Part shown: positions 55,160-64,000 of the stretch, in pieces
Layout of the letters: each line of letters starts with the position of its first letter
Position numbering within the stretch: position 1 is the stretch's first letter
The notes under the pieces: generated by a model
Database searches by the model: none
What the model was told of the DNA's origin: nothing
What the model saw: only the letters and a program-made list of their open reading frames with translations
Assembly (NCBI RefSeq): GCF_014656375.1
Contig: NZ_BNCH01000002.1
Coordinates: 1-64,000, forward strand
Source: Aliiroseovarius zhejiangensis
GTDB taxonomy: Bacteria > Pseudomonadota > Alphaproteobacteria > Rhodobacterales > Rhodobacteraceae
Reading direction: 5' to 3'
Length of the DNA stretch: 64,000 nucleotides
Program-made: the position numbers and the translations under genes

Positions 55160-55409
55160 CGCCCGCGAACAGACCGACCTGCGGTGCACCGCCCGACTGG
55201 CTGGCCATCCGGCTCAGCCGGTCATGCCAGCCCTTGCGCGGCCAGAAATTGTGTCGGATCGACGTAATCGCCGCAGCGCCCAGAACGGCGAGGGCGCCGG
55301 ACAGGGCATAGGACAGAAACGCCCAGACAGCACCGATGTCAAAGCTGAGGGCCAGCGCGGCGGCGGCGGTTCCCGTGAAGATTCCGGTGATAATGAAACT
55401 GATCGGCAT
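55131..55409 (-). CDS. Small membrane protein
   Basis: 92 residues from ATG 55409, with AAGGAGAA upstream. Two hydrophobic helices (ISFIITGIFTGTAAAALALSF and AFLSYALSGALAVLGAAAI) are followed by a basic tail (RKGWHDRL, GVKRGRQVRM). Its frame has the G+C pattern of a real gene. Function unknown. Confidence 0.65.
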   Translation of the reverse strand: MPISFIITGIFTGTAAAALALSFDIGAVWAFLSYALSGALAVLGAAAITSIRHNFWPRKGWHDRLSRMASQSGGAPQVGLFAGVKRGRQVRM

Positions 55410-55488
55410 GAGGGTTCTCCTTGTTTCGTTCCAGTTTTGTTCCAAACTGGTGAACAAAGTGATAACTGCCGAAAATTTTCGTCAATCC

Positions 55489-57756
55489 TTACACGGCGAC
55501 AGACGATTGCGCGGGTTTTCTGCGGGTCAGCATTTCCAGCACAGCCGGGCGAACCGATTGGGCACCGGACAGCCGTGCTTCGTCGATGACATCGCGCAGT
55601 TCCAGAATATTTGTACGCCGTATCAAATGCTTGACCGGTCCAATCGACGCAGGCCGCATGGACAGGTGACGCACGCCAAGCGCCGCAAAGCAGACCGCTT
55701 CGATGGGGCGACCCGCATCTTCGCCGCAAAAGCTGAGCGGCGTTCGCGCAGCGTCGCAGCGCGTCACGATTTCTTCGATCAGGTTCAGAAAGGACACGTT
55801 CAAAGTGTCATAGCGCCGCCGCACACGTTCATTTTCGCGGTCGGCGGCAAAGAAGAACTGTTTCAGATCGTTGCCACCGATCGAGATGAAATCCGCCATT
55901 TCGTAAAAATGCTGTGGCGCAAACACCATGGACGGGGTTTCCAGCATCGCGCCAATCTCGGTTTTCTCGGGCAGAATATGACCCAGCGCGCGTTCGCGCT
56001 CCAGTTCGGCCAGCACCATTTCACGGGCGTCCCGAAACTCGTCGGTCTGGGCGATGAACGGGAACATCACGCTTAGATCACGACCGGCGGCCGCCCGGAT
56101 CAGCGCCTGCAACTGCATCCGCATGACGCCGGGCTTGTCCAGCCCCACCCGGATCGCACGCCACCCCAGCGCCGGGTTCGGCTCATCCAGCGGGTTCATA
56201 TAGGGCAGCACCTTGTCCGACCCGATATCCAGCGTGCGAAACACAACACGCTTGCCCTTGGCGGCGTCCAGGACGCGGGCATAGGTGGCCGCCAGATCTC
56301 CGCGCCGTGGCACGCGATCCACGGTCAGGAACTGAAGCTCGGTCCGGAACAGGCCCACCCCCGCAGCACCTGAGTTTTCAAGCGAGGGCAGGTCGGCCAT
56401 CAGCCCCGCGTTCATATGCAGCTTTACCTCGGTGCCACACAGACCCATGGCCGGTTTGTCGCGCAGGCTGCGATAGCGTTCCTGTTGCGCGGCCTCCATC
56501 GCCATCTTGTCGCGGAAGGCGTTGACGATGGTTTCCTCCGGTCGCAGATGCACGATGCCGTGCTCGCCATCGACCAGAATATGATCGCCATTCAGCGCCT
56601 CGGTCGAGATGCGACCGGCCTGCACGATCAGGGGGATGGCCAGCGCGCGCGCCACAATCGCGGCATGGCTGGCGATCGAGCCTTCTTCCAGCACGATCCC
56701 GCGCAATCCGCGCCCATATTCCAGCAACTCGCCTGGCCCGATATTGGTGGCGATCAGGATCGGGTTTTCGGGCAATTCCGCGCCGGTTTCCTTGCCCTGA
56801 CCGGTCAGGATCCGCAAGAGACGGTTGGACAGGTCGTCCAGATCATGCAGACGCTCGCGCAGGTATGCGTCGGGCACCTGGCTCATCCGCGCGCGGGCGG
56901 CGGATTGTTCTTTTTCAACCGCGGCTTCGGCGGACAGGCCGCGATCGATGTCTTCTTCCATGCGCCGCAGCCAGCCCTTGGAATTGGCAAACATCCGATA
57001 GGCTTCAAGGACTTGCATCTGGTCCTTGTCCTTGGTCAGCGTGTTGGCCAGAAGCTCGTCCACTGACACCCGTAATTGTTCAATTCCTTCATGCAGGCGT
57101 ATCTTTTCCGCCTCGGGGTCATCGGCCACGGGATTGGTGACGACAACGCGCGGATCATGCAGCCAGACATGGCCTTCGGCCGCCCCTTCCTGCCCGACAC
57201 CTCCGGTAAAGGTGGTTGGACGCTGGTGCAGCGCCCCCATGGCCTCGCCTTCGCCGACAAAGGCGCCCAGCTCGGTCATTTCGGCCAGCACCATGGCGAC
57301 AACCTCCAGCCCGTAGAGCTCGTCGGCCGAATACTCACGTTCATCCCTGGACTGAATGACCAGAACACCAAGGTTTTCGCCCAGACGCTGGATCGGCACA
57401 CCCAGGAAGCTGGAGTAAATTTCCTCGCCTGTTTCGGGCATGTAGCGGAACCCGCGCTCAGACGGGGCATTCTTGGTATTGATCGGGCGGCCACGGCGGG
57501 CAACGCGTCCGACCAGACCCTCGCCCACGCGCAGGCGCGTTTGGTGAACCGCCTCTGCTCTCAGCCCCTCGGTCGCGCACAGTTCCAGAGTTTCGCTGTC
57601 CCGAAACAGATAGATCGAGCAGACCTCGACCCCCAGACTTTCCGCGATCAGAGAGGTGATCCTGTCCAGCCGCTCCTGCCCCTCGGACGCCGAGGCAAGG
57701 GTTTCGCGCAGCTTCACTAGAAGCTTGCGACTGTCACTTTGCTGGCTTTCTGCCAT
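55489..57756 (-). CDS. ptsP: Nitrogen-type phosphoenolpyruvate-protein phosphotransferase (EI-Ntr)
   Basis: 755 residues. GAF domain at residues 1-160, then HPr-docking helical part, phosphohistidine motif EEGSIASHAAIVARALAIP, and the C-terminal PEP-binding barrel (VGLFRTELQFL, RTLDIGSDKVLPY, FISIGGNDLKQFFFA, SFCGEDAGRPIEA). It starts the PTS-Ntr phosphate chain, which senses nitrogen status. It is next to lysC as in other Rhodobacterales but here separated from it by an AT-rich insert. Confidence 0.95.
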   Translation of the reverse strand: MAESQQSDSRKLLVKLRETLASASEGQERLDRITSLIAESLGVEVCSIYLFRDSETLELCATEGLRAEAVHQTRLRVGEGLVGRVARRGRPINTKNAPSERGFRYMPETGEEIYSSFLGVPIQRLGENLGVLVIQSRDEREYSADELYGLEVVAMVLAEMTELGAFVGEGEAMGALHQRPTTFTGGVGQEGAAEGHVWLHDPRVVVTNPVADDPEAEKIRLHEGIEQLRVSVDELLANTLTKDKDQMQVLEAYRMFANSKGWLRRMEEDIDRGLSAEAAVEKEQSAARARMSQVPDAYLRERLHDLDDLSNRLLRILTGQGKETGAELPENPILIATNIGPGELLEYGRGLRGIVLEEGSIASHAAIVARALAIPLIVQAGRISTEALNGDHILVDGEHGIVHLRPEETIVNAFRDKMAMEAAQQERYRSLRDKPAMGLCGTEVKLHMNAGLMADLPSLENSGAAGVGLFRTELQFLTVDRVPRRGDLAATYARVLDAAKGKRVVFRTLDIGSDKVLPYMNPLDEPNPALGWRAIRVGLDKPGVMRMQLQALIRAAAGRDLSVMFPFIAQTDEFRDAREMVLAELERERALGHILPEKTEIGAMLETPSMVFAPQHFYEMADFISIGGNDLKQFFFAADRENERVRRRYDTLNVSFLNLIEEIVTRCDAARTPLSFCGEDAGRPIEAVCFAALGVRHLSMRPASIGPVKHLIRRTNILELRDVIDEARLSGAQSVRPAVLEMLTRRKPAQSSVAV

Positions 57757-58158
57757 ACATACCTTTCCCTGTTCCTGCGGGTGTCACGGAACCGACTGGT
57801 AAAAAAGGCGGAACCATGAACCACTTGGGCGAACCCTACCGTAATCGCAGCAGCCCACATTTTCCAGAAAGTCCTTTGAAATGTTTGCGCTAAATCGAAA
57901 CAGGTGGCGACTTATCGCGCAAATGCCTGTCATTTCAGCGGTTTGACGATGGAATTGGCAGGTCGTGCCTGTCCGCAGGCTGGATGATCTTTGGGCTAAG
58001 TGGCCGGTATGCGGACGAAGCGGTCGCACGCCATTCAAAATCGAATGGCAGCTTGTCCCTGAAGTCGAACTGTCACACGCAGAGTCGACATCAACCACAA
58101 AGCGCGCGCACCAGAGGCTTGACAGATCCGCAGAAAAGAGAACGCAAAGGCGAGCAAT
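57757..58158. other. 402 bases upstream of ptsP without a gene
   Basis: Contains the promoter region of ptsP. No open frame with coding character is seen. A segment GGCTTGACAGATCCGC near 58114 contains a TTGACA sequence, but its direction is away from ptsP and the distance to any -10 box is unclear. Confidence 0.45.
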
Positions 58159-58659
58159 TCACCAGGTTAGCAGCTTTGTATTGCAATGATCGCTGTTAAA
58201 TCGGCCTTGTTCTTTTAGTTGGTTGAAAATCCAAAGAGTATTGACGTTCATATCTTTGGAGGCACCAAAGTAGGTTTCCCCTAGGTCTTGTGACAGCCTG
58301 TTATACAGGTCTGGGTTTTCGACTTCTTTGACCACGCCTGTTTCTTGTGTCCAGATAAACATGAAATCGTTTCCATGCTCTGGCCAAGCCCACCCAAATG
58401 CTGCGAATTCAGTCAGGTGAATTGGAAAAACTTCTTTGGCAATGATGTCACCAGCCACTGTTCGGAGCACAGCATCTGGTATGAAGTATGAATTTCTAAA
58501 ATTGACGTTAGCCTCGTATCCAATTTCAGCGCCACTAGGCAGACGAACGCAATCGCCATATTTTAGGGAATATAAGCCGGATAGAGAGAGTGCTGGTATG
58601 CCCATCAGGCTACATAAACCTAGCACTACTACCAGTGCACCTCCAAGAAATCGCCGCAT
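58159..58659 (-). CDS. Small exported or membrane-anchored protein, possible partner of the MuF gene
   Basis: 166 residues from ATG 58659 (TTG 58665 is an alternative). The N-terminus MRRFLGGALVVVLGLCSLMG is a signal peptide or anchor. The mature part has a CVRLPSGAEIGYEANVNF segment and many aromatic residues, with no known motif. It follows the MuF-type gene by two bases. AT-rich base use sets both apart from ptsP and lysC. A periplasmic immunity or accessory role is possible but unproven. Confidence 0.55.
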   Translation of the reverse strand: MRRFLGGALVVVLGLCSLMGIPALSLSGLYSLKYGDCVRLPSGAEIGYEANVNFRNSYFIPDAVLRTVAGDIIAKEVFPIHLTEFAAFGWAWPEHGNDFMFIWTQETGVVKEVENPDLYNRLSQDLGETYFGASKDMNVNTLWIFNQLKEQGRFNSDHCNTKLLTW

Positions 58660-58661
58660 TT

Positions 58662-59546
58662 TCAATATCGGCTTTTAGCTGGATCGGCGTAAATTTGCCC
58701 GCTTACACTGCCTGACCACTGGCCAGTTATTGAATATGGGACACCTTCACGAACGCCCAATCTCTGACGACCGTTGGGTGGCAAGCCGACCCGCCCACGT
58801 AGGTAGTCATTTAGTGGCTTGTGAATGTTGTCGTACAGGATGCTGCCGGGGCTATAGTCGTCGACTTCGACGCCAACGTCCAAAGGGTCAGCAAATTCGT
58901 CGTTTAAGTAGAGGTCCAAGCGGCCTTCGATGCTGAGGATTCCATTGCTCTCGGAGACATGTCCAGAAAATGCCCCACCTATCGTTGTGTCTCCAATACT
59001 AAACACGACACCATTCATACTGTAAGTGTTCTCGAAGTTGTAGGATACACTGCCTGAGCGTGAATTTCTAGCAGCGTTGGCGATCTGCTTTTTAAGTGGC
59101 TCGCCGTGAAGATCAATAAATGCTTCCCCGATTTTACGGCTGTGCCCTCTCTCGGAGAGAGTGACGCCCCGCCCTCGTCCATTGAAATAATGGTTTACGA
59201 AGTCGTTGTTGTCCCAGCCTGACTTTGTGCCAACCCCGTCTATAGATAGTTCAATATACTCAGATATATCAGGAAAATACGGCTCTGCTGTGCAACGGCA
59301 GTTATAGTCTTCCCCTGGATGCCCACCTTCAGGTGGATCACCCCATGAGAAAATCTGTCCTTCGCGTTCTGCATGAGCTGAGCGCACTTTGCCATCGCGG
59401 CGTGTTCGCCAGATGTAATGTGTTGTTGGTCGCTCTTGCTTGATCGACCGCAGAATCGGGGTGCCTTTTCTCAGATATTCCTGAAAGGCTTTTCGGTAGA
59501 TGTGTTGATCGACAATCAAAGATGCCTGCGCGTAGGAGAAATTCAA
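58662..59546 (-). CDS. Protein with MuF-like motif and unknown C-terminal domain
   Basis: 294 residues, TTG start 59546 with GGAGG upstream. Residues about 40-95 carry the phage MuF/minor head protein signature: TTHYIWRTRRDGKVRSAH followed by WGDPPEGGHPGEDYNCRC. The N-terminal half of a normal MuF protein is missing. Residues 100-294 form a beta-rich segment (GGAFSGHV, SIEGRLDLYLNDEFADPLD, YSITGQWSGSVSG) that I do not recognise. Fusion of a MuF motif to a variable C-terminal domain is known from polymorphic toxins. It may therefore be a toxin, or just a prophage remnant. Confidence 0.6.
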   Translation of the reverse strand: MNFSYAQASLIVDQHIYRKAFQEYLRKGTPILRSIKQERPTTHYIWRTRRDGKVRSAHAEREGQIFSWGDPPEGGHPGEDYNCRCTAEPYFPDISEYIELSIDGVGTKSGWDNNDFVNHYFNGRGRGVTLSERGHSRKIGEAFIDLHGEPLKKQIANAARNSRSGSVSYNFENTYSMNGVVFSIGDTTIGGAFSGHVSESNGILSIEGRLDLYLNDEFADPLDVGVEVDDYSPGSILYDNIHKPLNDYLRGRVGLPPNGRQRLGVREGVPYSITGQWSGSVSGQIYADPAKSRY

Positions 59547-59969
59547 GGAAAGCTCCCTCCACTTTGGTTAACAAGCTGATAACCAGCCGTACGCTCCAGT
59601 CAGGTAGGACCCATCCGCCGTATTGTTCGTAAAATCCACGCGCCCCAAACGCCCCAAAACCGGGCCACTCGGCCACGTGCCTTGCTCGAAAGTTATACAG
59701 TTCCCGGATGAAAGGAAAAGTCCGGCGCTTGCAGGTGACTAATCTGCCAAAAAAGCCAGTGATTTCCGCGAACCAGTCATACATTCGTCACGCGGCTTCA
59801 GTGGTTTTGGGCTCCAATCCGGCCCTTCGCGTCCCATCGCGCGAAGGACCGCTGACGGTGCGGCTAGGGTCGCGCAGCTCCTCCATCCTGAGCAAAATGG
59901 AAAACCGCCGTCTATAATGGAAAATCTACGTATCGAGGTTCGCTTGCGTGAACGGTAAACCGTTGCGGA
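59547..59969. other. Foreign-looking stretch between the MuF-type gene and lysC
   Basis: 423 bases. One minus-strand frame (59338-59784) is open but contains no recognised domain, and overlaps the MuF gene. A pair of GC-rich arms (CGCGAAGGACC) is near 59840. The stretch may hold the promoter of the MuF pair and the 3' region of lysC. Confidence 0.4.
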
Positions 59970-61205
59970 TCAGGCTTTTTCCAGCTCGAACGCATCATGC
60001 AGCGCCTGCACGGCCAGCTCCATGTATTTGCGGTCGATCAGGACCGAGATCTTGATCTCGGACGTGGTGATGACCTTGATGTTGATGCCTTCTTTTGACA
60101 ACACGTCGAACATCTTGGCGGCGATGCCTGTGTGGCTGCGCATCCCGATGCCGACGACCGAGATCTTTGCCACATCCTTGTCGGCCACGATGTCGTGGAA
60201 ATTGATGTCACCGCGCGCTTTGGCGTCGGTCACCGCCTTTTCGGCGCGGGCGACCTGATCGACGGGGCACGAAAACGTCATGTCCGTGCGACCCTCTTCC
60301 GAGATGTTCTGAACGATCATGTCCACATTCACGCCCGCTTCGGCCAAGGGTGTGAAAATCGCCGAGGCGATGCCGGGGCGGTCGGCGACCGAGATCAGCG
60401 TCATCTTGGCTTCGTCGCGTTGATAGGCGACACCGGCAACAACTTTACTTTCCATGATATCCTCCTCGTCGCAGACCAGAGTGCCTGCATTGGGGTCGTA
60501 TTCCTCGAAGCTCGAGAGCACCCGCAGCTTTACCTTGTAGCGCATGGCCAGCTCGACCGAGCGGGTTTGCAGCACCTTGGCCCCCAGCGAGGCAAGCTCC
60601 AGCATCTCTTCAAACGCGATCCGATCCAGCTTGCGCGCCTTGTCCGAAATGCGCGGATCGGTGGTGTAAACCCCGTCCACATCGGTATAAATGTCGCAGC
60701 GTTCCGCCCCGAAGGCTGCGGCGAAGGCCACGGCGGTGGTGTCTGATCCGCCCCGGCCCAGCGTGGTGATCCGGCCATCATCGGCAATGCCCTGAAAACC
60801 GGCGACCACAGCCACGCGCATGCCTTCGCCGAACTTCGCCATGATGTTTTCGCTTGGGATTTCCTCGATACGTGCGGCGGAATGAACGCCCGTGGTCTTG
60901 ACCGGCACCTGCCAGCCTTGCCAACTGCGGGCCGGCACGTCCATTTCCTGCAGCCGCAGGGCCATCAGACCCGCGGTCACATTCTCGCCCGAGCTGACCA
61001 CCGCGTCATATTCACGGGCATCGAACAGCGGCGAGGTTTCTTCGACCCAGCCCACCAGTTCGTTCGTCCGCCCGGACATGGCCGAGACAATGACAATCAC
61101 GTCATAGCCATTCGCCACCTCGCGCGCGACCCGTTTCGAAGCCCGGTGAATCCGGTCCAGCGTGGCGACCGACGTGCCGCCGAATTTCATCACCAGAATT
61201 GGCAT
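59970..61205 (-). CDS. lysC: Aspartate kinase
   Basis: 411 residues from ATG 61205. Kinase N-terminus MPILVMKFGGTSVATLDRI, substrate loop TTLGRGGSDTTAVAFAAAFGA, and two ACT domains at the C-terminus (VADRPGIASAIFTPLAEAGVNVDMIVQ and VGIGMRSHTGIAAKMFDVLSKEGINIKVITTSEIKISVLI). It commits aspartate to Lys, Thr and Met synthesis and is feedback controlled. A longer upstream reading (to 61265) has no ribosome site. Confidence 0.96.
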   Translation of the reverse strand: MPILVMKFGGTSVATLDRIHRASKRVAREVANGYDVIVIVSAMSGRTNELVGWVEETSPLFDAREYDAVVSSGENVTAGLMALRLQEMDVPARSWQGWQVPVKTTGVHSAARIEEIPSENIMAKFGEGMRVAVVAGFQGIADDGRITTLGRGGSDTTAVAFAAAFGAERCDIYTDVDGVYTTDPRISDKARKLDRIAFEEMLELASLGAKVLQTRSVELAMRYKVKLRVLSSFEEYDPNAGTLVCDEEDIMESKVVAGVAYQRDEAKMTLISVADRPGIASAIFTPLAEAGVNVDMIVQNISEEGRTDMTFSCPVDQVARAEKAVTDAKARGDINFHDIVADKDVAKISVVGIGMRSHTGIAAKMFDVLSKEGINIKVITTSEIKISVLIDRKYMELAVQALHDAFELEKA

Positions 61206-61305
61206 CTTGGCCTCAAATCCCGTCCGTTTTCCTGTGTTTGCGCGTGTGTAGGGTGTGGGGCGCAAAAGCGCAAGGCTGCGCGTGTCAGGGCAGGCAGCCT
61301 GCGGG

Positions 61306-61758
61306 TCAGTTTGCCTTGCGGGTCGGGGTGAACGGCAGGGGCATCACCGGCACCCCATCTTCCAGCAATTCGCGCGCGTCGGCCAGTTTGGCTTCGCCAT
61401 AGATGGACCGTTCGGGTGCATCGCCCAGATGCATCGCGCGCGCTTCGCGGGCAAATGCCCCCCCGACATATTCGCTTTCGGCTTCGATCCTGGCGCGCAG
61501 CCGCGCGATCTCGGCCTCGATCTCGGAATTGGGGGCGGCGAGGGGGGTGGGCTTGTCAGGAGCTGTCGACCCGGGCGCGGTGGCCGCGGTTCGCGCCGGG
61601 CGCACCTTGGGGGCCATCAGGCTTTTTTCCACCTTGGTCGACCCGCAATCCGGGCAGATAACATGGCCCGCCGCGCGCAACCCGTCATAGGCTGCGGCGT
61701 TCTGGAACCAGCTTTCGAATGTATGGTTCCGGTCGCATTTCAAGGCATAGCGGATCAT
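61306..61758 (-). CDS. DUF1178 family protein
   Basis: 150 residues from ATG 61758. It begins MIRYALKCDRNHTFESWFQNAAAYD, with a zinc-ribbon-like CPDCGSTKVEKSLMAPKV, an alanine/proline-rich linker and a helical tail (EYVGGAFAREARAMHLGDAPERSIYGEA). This matches the DUF1178 family of unknown function. Confidence 0.88.
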   Translation of the reverse strand: MIRYALKCDRNHTFESWFQNAAAYDGLRAAGHVICPDCGSTKVEKSLMAPKVRPARTAATAPGSTAPDKPTPLAAPNSEIEAEIARLRARIEAESEYVGGAFAREARAMHLGDAPERSIYGEAKLADARELLEDGVPVMPLPFTPTRKAN

Positions 61759-61841
61759 CGTCTTTTCCGAAGTTACCTGACCGAATATATATGGCGATGC
61801 GCAAGGGCGGGTGCAAGCCATCGCAGGCGAAGCTGCTGTTC

Positions 61842-62345
61842 TTACAAGCCGCGCTTGCCCGTGGAGGGGTCAAAGTTGCGGATGATCCGGCGCAGTTCCG
61901 GCTCCCACACCAGTTGAGCGGCTTTCTTCTGCGACACCCATTTTCGCCGCCTTTGCCCGTGTTCGGGGAAGGTTTTGTGCTGCTTGCGCACCTTCAGCGG
62001 AAACACCGCGACGACACAGGGCAGGCGTTCGCCCTCATGCGATTTCGTGTAGGAGTAAAAGCCCAGCACCTCGTGGCTCAACTTGCCCTCGACACCCGCT
62101 TCTTCGAAGGCTTCCTTGGCCGCCGCGCCGGCAGGGGTTTCCCCATCCATCGGCCAGCCCTTGGGCAGGATCCAGCGGCCCGACCCGCGCGTTGTGATCA
62201 GCAGCACTTCGACCTTGCCGTCTTTCACGCGATAGGGAAGGGCACCGAACTGCGTGCGCACGGACCGCTTGTCCCCAAGCGAAAGCCGTATCGGCCGTGG
62301 CTTACCCTTAGCGATCGTCACTTTATTGCTGCCCTTGATACCCAT
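61842..62345 (-). CDS. NUDIX hydrolase
   Basis: 167 residues. Nudix box: the Gly-leading loop ILPKGWPMDGETPAGAAAKEAFEEAGVEG fits the pattern G-x5-E-x7-(R/K)E-x2-EE-x-G, in which an Ala-Lys replaces the usual Arg at the third position. It probably hydrolyses a nucleoside diphosphate linked to another moiety. Members of the KGWP subgroup often act on diphosphoinositol polyphosphates or dinucleoside polyphosphates. Substrate not known. Confidence 0.85.
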   Translation of the reverse strand: MGIKGSNKVTIAKGKPRPIRLSLGDKRSVRTQFGALPYRVKDGKVEVLLITTRGSGRWILPKGWPMDGETPAGAAAKEAFEEAGVEGKLSHEVLGFYSYTKSHEGERLPCVVAVFPLKVRKQHKTFPEHGQRRRKWVSQKKAAQLVWEPELRRIIRNFDPSTGKRGL

Positions 62346-62481
62346 CTTTCCGGTGAAAACACCCGGTTATTGTTCTGCTAATGTCAAGATAGCCCGTTTG
62401 GAAGGAAAGGAAAGAGAAAAGCCATATGTGGTGCGGGTGCGCATGGCACCCGCCACATCCGGTATGAATATGCCGGGTCGG

Positions 62482-64000
62482 TCAGTCTCGCGTACCAGCA
62501 AAACGTTCCTGCCAGCTTTCCCGATCCTCGTCCGAGATCTTCGCGAAGACGTTCTCCGGCACGCTAAAGCTGTGCCCGGCGGGCAATGCGCCAAGCGCTG
62601 CGGGCACGTCGTCGGGCCAACTGTCATCCTCCGTGTTCATCGCCTTGAGCATTGTGTCCGCCGCATCAGGGATGAAGGGCGCTGACAACACGGCATAGAG
62701 ACGGATCAGGTTCAGCGCCAGACGGATTTGCGCCGCCGCCTGATCAGGATCTGTCTTGAAGGTCGTCCACGGGGCCGCCGTTTGCAGATATTCGTTACCC
62801 GCAACCCAGATGCCGCGCAATTCCTGCGCGGCTTTGCGGATATCCATCGCTTCCATATGCGCCTCATAAGCGCGGACCTTGGCGGTCAGATCGGCGATCA
62901 GAGCGTTTTCCAGATCGCCATAGCTGCCACCCTCCGGCACGGCTTCCGAGAATTTCGAACGGCAGAACTTGGTCACGCGGCTGACGAAATTGCCCAGCAC
63001 GTCTGCCAGATCCTTGTTGACGCTGGCCTGGAAGTTCTCCCACGTAAATTCACTGTCCGAGTTTTCCGGCGCGTGGCTCAGCAGCCACCAGCGCCAGTAA
63101 TCCGCGGGCAGAATCGACAGCGCCTGATCCATGAACACACCGCGCCCCTTGGAGGTCGAGAACTGCCCGCCATCATAGTTCAGGTAGTTGAACGACTTGA
63201 TGTAATCGACCAGTTTCCACGGCTCACCCGACCCCATGATGGTCGCGGGGAAGCTGAGTGTGTGGAACGGCACATTGTCTTTGCCCATGAACTGGACATA
63301 GCGGACATCGTCAGCCCCTTTGTCAGTGCGCCACCAGCGGTGCCAGAACGCGTCAGGTTCGCCCAGCTTGTCGGCAAGCTCGGCGGTGGCGGCGATATAT
63401 TCGATGGGCGCGTCGAACCAGACATAGAACACCTTGCCTTCCATGCCCGGCCAGTCTTCATCGCCCTTCTTGACCGGCACACCCCAATCCAGATCACGGG
63501 TGATGCCGCGGTCTTGCAGCCCGTCGCCGTCATGCAGCCATTTCTTGGCGATGGACGTGGTCAAAACCGGCCAGTCAGTCTTGGTGTCGATCCACTGATC
63601 CAGTTTGTCCTTCAGTTTGGACTGGCGCAGATACAAATGCTTGGTCTCACGCACCTCAAGGTCAGTGGACCCGGAAATTGCCGAGCGCGGGTTGATCAGG
63701 TCTGTGGGATCAAGCTGCTTGGTGCAGTTTTCACACTGGTCGCCGCGCGCGCCGTCGTAACCGCAGTTGGGGCATTCGCCTTCGATATAGCGGTCCGGCA
63801 GGAACCGTCCGTCGGCATTGGAATAGACCTGCTTCTCGCTGACCTCTTCGATCAGCCCGTTTTCGGCCAGCTTGCCCGCGAAATGCTGGGTCAGCTTGTG
63901 GTTCCGCGCGGACGAGGAGCGCCCGAAATTGTCAAACGACAGGCGGAACCCATCAGCGATCTCTGATTGCACCGCGTGCATCTCGGCGCAGAACTCGGCC
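62482..64000 (-). CDS. metG: Methionyl-tRNA synthetase (5' part beyond the window)
   Basis: About 505 codons are visible; the frame stays open through the right edge, so the N-terminus with the HIGH motif lies outside. Present are a zinc knuckle ([18 protein letters not shown]), [13 protein letters not shown], the KMSKS-type loop (FSTSKGRG), and the C-terminal anticodon-binding helices. The internal ATG at 63981 is not the real start because homologous sequence continues upstream. Confidence 0.95.
   Translation of the reverse strand, partial: AEFCAEMHAVQSEIADGFRLSFDNFGRSSSARNHKLTQHFAGKLAENGLIEEVSEKQVYSNADGRFLPDRYIEGECPNCGYDGARGDQCENCTKQLDPTDLINPRSAISGSTDLEVRETKHLYLRQSKLKDKLDQWIDTKTDWPVLTTSIAKKWLHDGDGLQDRGITRDLDWGVPVKKGDEDWPGMEGKVFYVWFDAPIEYIAATAELADKLGEPDAFWHRWWRTDKGADDVRYVQFMGKDNVPFHTLSFPATIMGSGEPWKLVDYIKSFNYLNYDGGQFSTSKGRGVFMDQALSILPADYWRWWLLSHAPENSDSEFTWENFQASVNKDLADVLGNFVSRVTKFCRSKFSEAVPEGGSYGDLENALIADLTAKVRAYEAHMEAMDIRKAAQELRGIWVAGNEYLQTAAPWTTFKTDPDQAAAQIRLALNLIRLYAVLSAPFIPDAADTMLKAMNTEDDSWPDDVPAALGALPAGHSFSVPENVFAKISDEDRESWQERFAGTRD

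Noticed and set aside
59338-59784. 148-codon minus-strand frame overlapping the MuF-type gene
   Set aside because: No domain and large overlap with a better supported gene; could be a relic but I cannot show it.
1-64000. CRISPR arrays, rRNA genes and complete insertion sequences
   Set aside because: I looked for regular direct repeats with spacers, 16S/23S-like stretches and transposase motifs and found none in this window.

Overview
The window reads as an alphaproteobacterial chromosome of the Rhodobacterales (Roseobacter-type). The main evidence is the right-hand gene order: ctaC-ctaB-(54-codon gene)-ctaG-ctaE-SURF1-thrC-M16 peptidase, plus ptsP next to lysC, hisB/H/A/F/E and pyc, with high G+C and mostly ATG/GTG starts. 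About 17 kb at the left is a different kind of DNA: visibly lower G+C, rich in mobile-element traces, and ending in a 48-nt copy of the 3' half of tRNA-Phe (17167-17214). I read that copy as the distal attachment site of a genomic island that enters from the left edge and stops there. Genes right of it are mainly housekeeping.

Island (1-17166). Two near-identical 498-bp copies of a small HTH-regulator gene (138-635 and 5022-5519) flank a phosphorelay set on the minus strand: hybrid-free histidine kinase, CheY-like receiver, receiver with a degenerate GGDEF-like domain, and Hpt protein. The left copy is joined directly to a 37-codon tail of an HlyD-family secretion adaptor. Next come an intact tyrosine integrase (5794-6741) and a tight four-gene plus-strand operon: nitrilase-fold amidase, 918-aa PLP Orn/Lys/Arg-type decarboxylase, ATP-grasp ligase and C45-family Ntn acyltransferase/hydrolase. 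I know of no described pathway with this set, and it looks like a small pathway making or remodelling an amide of a polyamine. It is followed on the minus strand by an alpha/beta hydrolase-TM-caspase-cytochrome c fusion protein and a secreted protein of unknown function.

Backbone and metabolism (17215-32815). A homoprotocatechuate meta-cleavage operon (hpaE, hpaD, hpaG-like, hpaH) is followed by pabB-pabC, tRNA-Tyr, rlmB, a Tat-exported YHS protein, a candidate small RNA, and a CoA-binding protein. Then comes the histidine block hisB-hisH-hisA-hisF-hisE, interrupted twice by oppositely oriented genes for exported proteins. A GNAT-like protein, a LysR-like regulator, an XRE regulator with a clear terminator, and two tandem tRNA-Gly genes follow.

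32816-57756 carries pyc, dprA, a polytopic membrane protein, tldD, the cytochrome oxidase subunit/assembly operon, thrC, an M16 peptidase, a GNAT enzyme, an FAD oxidase, apt, mtnP, a SulP transporter, several small enzymes, and ptsP. Between ptsP and lysC sits an AT-rich pair of genes (58159-59546), one with a phage MuF-type motif, that looks like a small foreign insert. The window ends with lysC, a DUF1178 protein, a NUDIX hydrolase and the 3' part of metG.

The observations I rate highest are the caspase-cytochrome c fusion with an apparently permuted caspase fold, the four-gene amide/polyamine operon, the tRNA-Phe island boundary, the HTH duplication with its localised divergence patch, the MuF-type pair, and the candidate small RNA. 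All functional statements come from reading motifs by eye; no database search was run.
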